Part shown: positions 5,869 to 6,332 of the stretch, one piece after another
How the letters are laid out: every line of letters begins with the position of its first letter
How positions within the stretch are numbered: the first letter of the stretch is position 1
Origin: Candidatus Krumholzibacteriota bacterium
GTDB lineage: Bacteria; Krumholzibacteriota; Krumholzibacteriia; Krumholzibacteriales; Krumholzibacteriaceae
Length of the DNA: 6,332 bases
Assembly: GCA_030672805.1 (NCBI GenBank)
Contig: DAOVFR010000152.1
Coordinates: 1 to 6,332, forward strand
Direction of reading: 5' to 3'
The notes under the pieces: model-generated
Databases searched by the model: none
What the model was told of the DNA's origin: nothing
What the model saw: the letters and a program-made list of their open reading frames with translations, nothing else
Made by a program: the position numbers and the translations under genes

Positions 5869-6332
5869 TCAGGACGCGGGATTGTTCAACATGTAGAGAT
5901 GGTAGAGCCCCTTAAAAACCAGGTCGGGCAGCAGTGAGGTTTCACAGTGAAGGTGGTTCGACAGCATACGGCCGTTTCCACCGGTGACCAGCACCGCTGC
6001 ATCCCCGGTCAGTGACGATCTCGATCTTTCGACAAGCTCGTTCACCGCTCCGACCATGCCCCAGAATGTCCCGGCCAGTATTGCTTCTTCCGTGTTCCGG
6101 CCCGGCGGGTCCGGTGCGGTTCCGGACCGGAAGAGCTCCGGCAGAACCGCTGTATTCTCGTGAAGTGAACGTATCAGGATATCGAGGCCGGGAAAGATCG
6201 CTCCGCCCTGGAACGCGCCTCCCGCGAGGACGTCTACCGTCACGGCGGTGCCGGCGTCCACGATGACCGCCTCCCGGTACCCGTGCGCCATTGCCCCACT
6301 GGCCCCGCACAGCCTGTCCGGGCCGACCCGCC
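5869..6332 (-). CDS. coaX: Type III pantothenate kinase, C-terminal part
   Basis: CoaX phosphorylates pantothenate with ATP, the first step of coenzyme A synthesis; the type III family belongs to the ASKHA fold. The reading frame stays open to the right edge, so the 5' end (about 100 residues with the first phosphate-binding motif) is missing; 153 codons are visible. In order they show VGPDRLCGASGA, equivalent to the family GxDR motif, VIVDAGTAVTVDVL with the active-site acidic residues, GGAIFPGLDILIRSLHENTAVLP, NTEEAILAGTFWGMVGAVNEL, the VTGGNG turn, and the C-terminal LVFKGLYHLYMLN helix. This is the family order, and the protein ends naturally at TGA. An internal ATG at 6291 is not the start, because the conserved GxDR motif lies upstream of it in the same frame. 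The gene sits 219 nt upstream of groES, which has its own promoter, and is probably the end of another unit. Confidence 0.95.
   Translation of the reverse strand, partial: RVGPDRLCGASGAMAHGYREAVIVDAGTAVTVDVLAGGAFQGGAIFPGLDILIRSLHENTAVLPELFRSGTAPDPPGRNTEEAILAGTFWGMVGAVNELVERSRSSLTGDAAVLVTGGNGRMLSNHLHCETSLLPDLVFKGLYHLYMLNNPAS

Noticed and set aside
5713..5937. 74-codon plus-strand frame across the coaX-groES gap
   Set aside because: It starts in the groES promoter and translates AT-rich spacer plus the antisense of coaX; no credible protein features.
1..6332. Search by eye for CRISPR arrays, tRNA/rRNA, insertion-sequence ends, riboswitches, defence or toxin-antitoxin genes
   Set aside because: None seen: there are no regularly spaced direct repeats, no tRNA-like cloverleaf in the two short gaps, and all genes are housekeeping or the single unknown lipoprotein. 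The window gives no support for a novel system.

Overview
This 6.3 kb window is a stretch of ordinary bacterial chromosome. Every supported gene is on the minus strand, so transcription runs from high to low coordinates. Coding DNA is moderately GC-rich, and the two intergenic gaps are clearly richer in AT. In transcription order the genes are coaX (5' end outside the window), groES, groEL, a long lipoprotein of unknown function, a class I/II PLP aminotransferase that reads as LL-diaminopimelate aminotransferase (dapL), folB, and folK (3' end outside the window). I see no mobile element, CRISPR array, tRNA, rRNA or plus-strand gene.

The right-hand part (about 3640-5750) is a self-contained chaperonin operon. 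It has a good sigma70-type promoter (TTGCTT, 17 bp, TATATT), a CIRCE operator with one perfect and one degraded arm just downstream of the expected transcript start, groES, a 29-nt gap, groEL with a Gly/Met-rich tail, and a strong hairpin terminator. This implies HrcA-type heat-shock repression, although hrcA is not in the window. Upstream lies the C-terminal part of type III pantothenate kinase (coenzyme A synthesis), separated from groES by a 219-nt gap.

The left-hand part (1-3469, with a leader up to about 3600) looks like a second, tightly packed operon: lipoprotein, dapL, folB, folK. The spacings are 10 nt, 10 nt and a 35-nt overlap. The first three genes use TTG, GTG and GTG starts. The folB Shine-Dalgarno site contains the dapL stop codon. 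DapL would feed lysine and peptidoglycan synthesis. FolB and FolK are consecutive steps of folate synthesis. The lipoprotein has an Ig-like domain followed by TolB/WD40-like propeller repeats and has no evident enzymatic role.

The organism is a bacterium with a lipoprotein export route and a CIRCE-controlled groESL. The DapL-type aminotransferase and the Ig-plus-propeller lipoprotein recall under-cultured phyla of the broad FCB or related groups, but that placement is a guess. I found no convincing undescribed system. The most unusual items are the lipoprotein and its coupling to biosynthetic genes, the half-degraded CIRCE, and the overlapping translation signals in the dapL-folB-folK segment.
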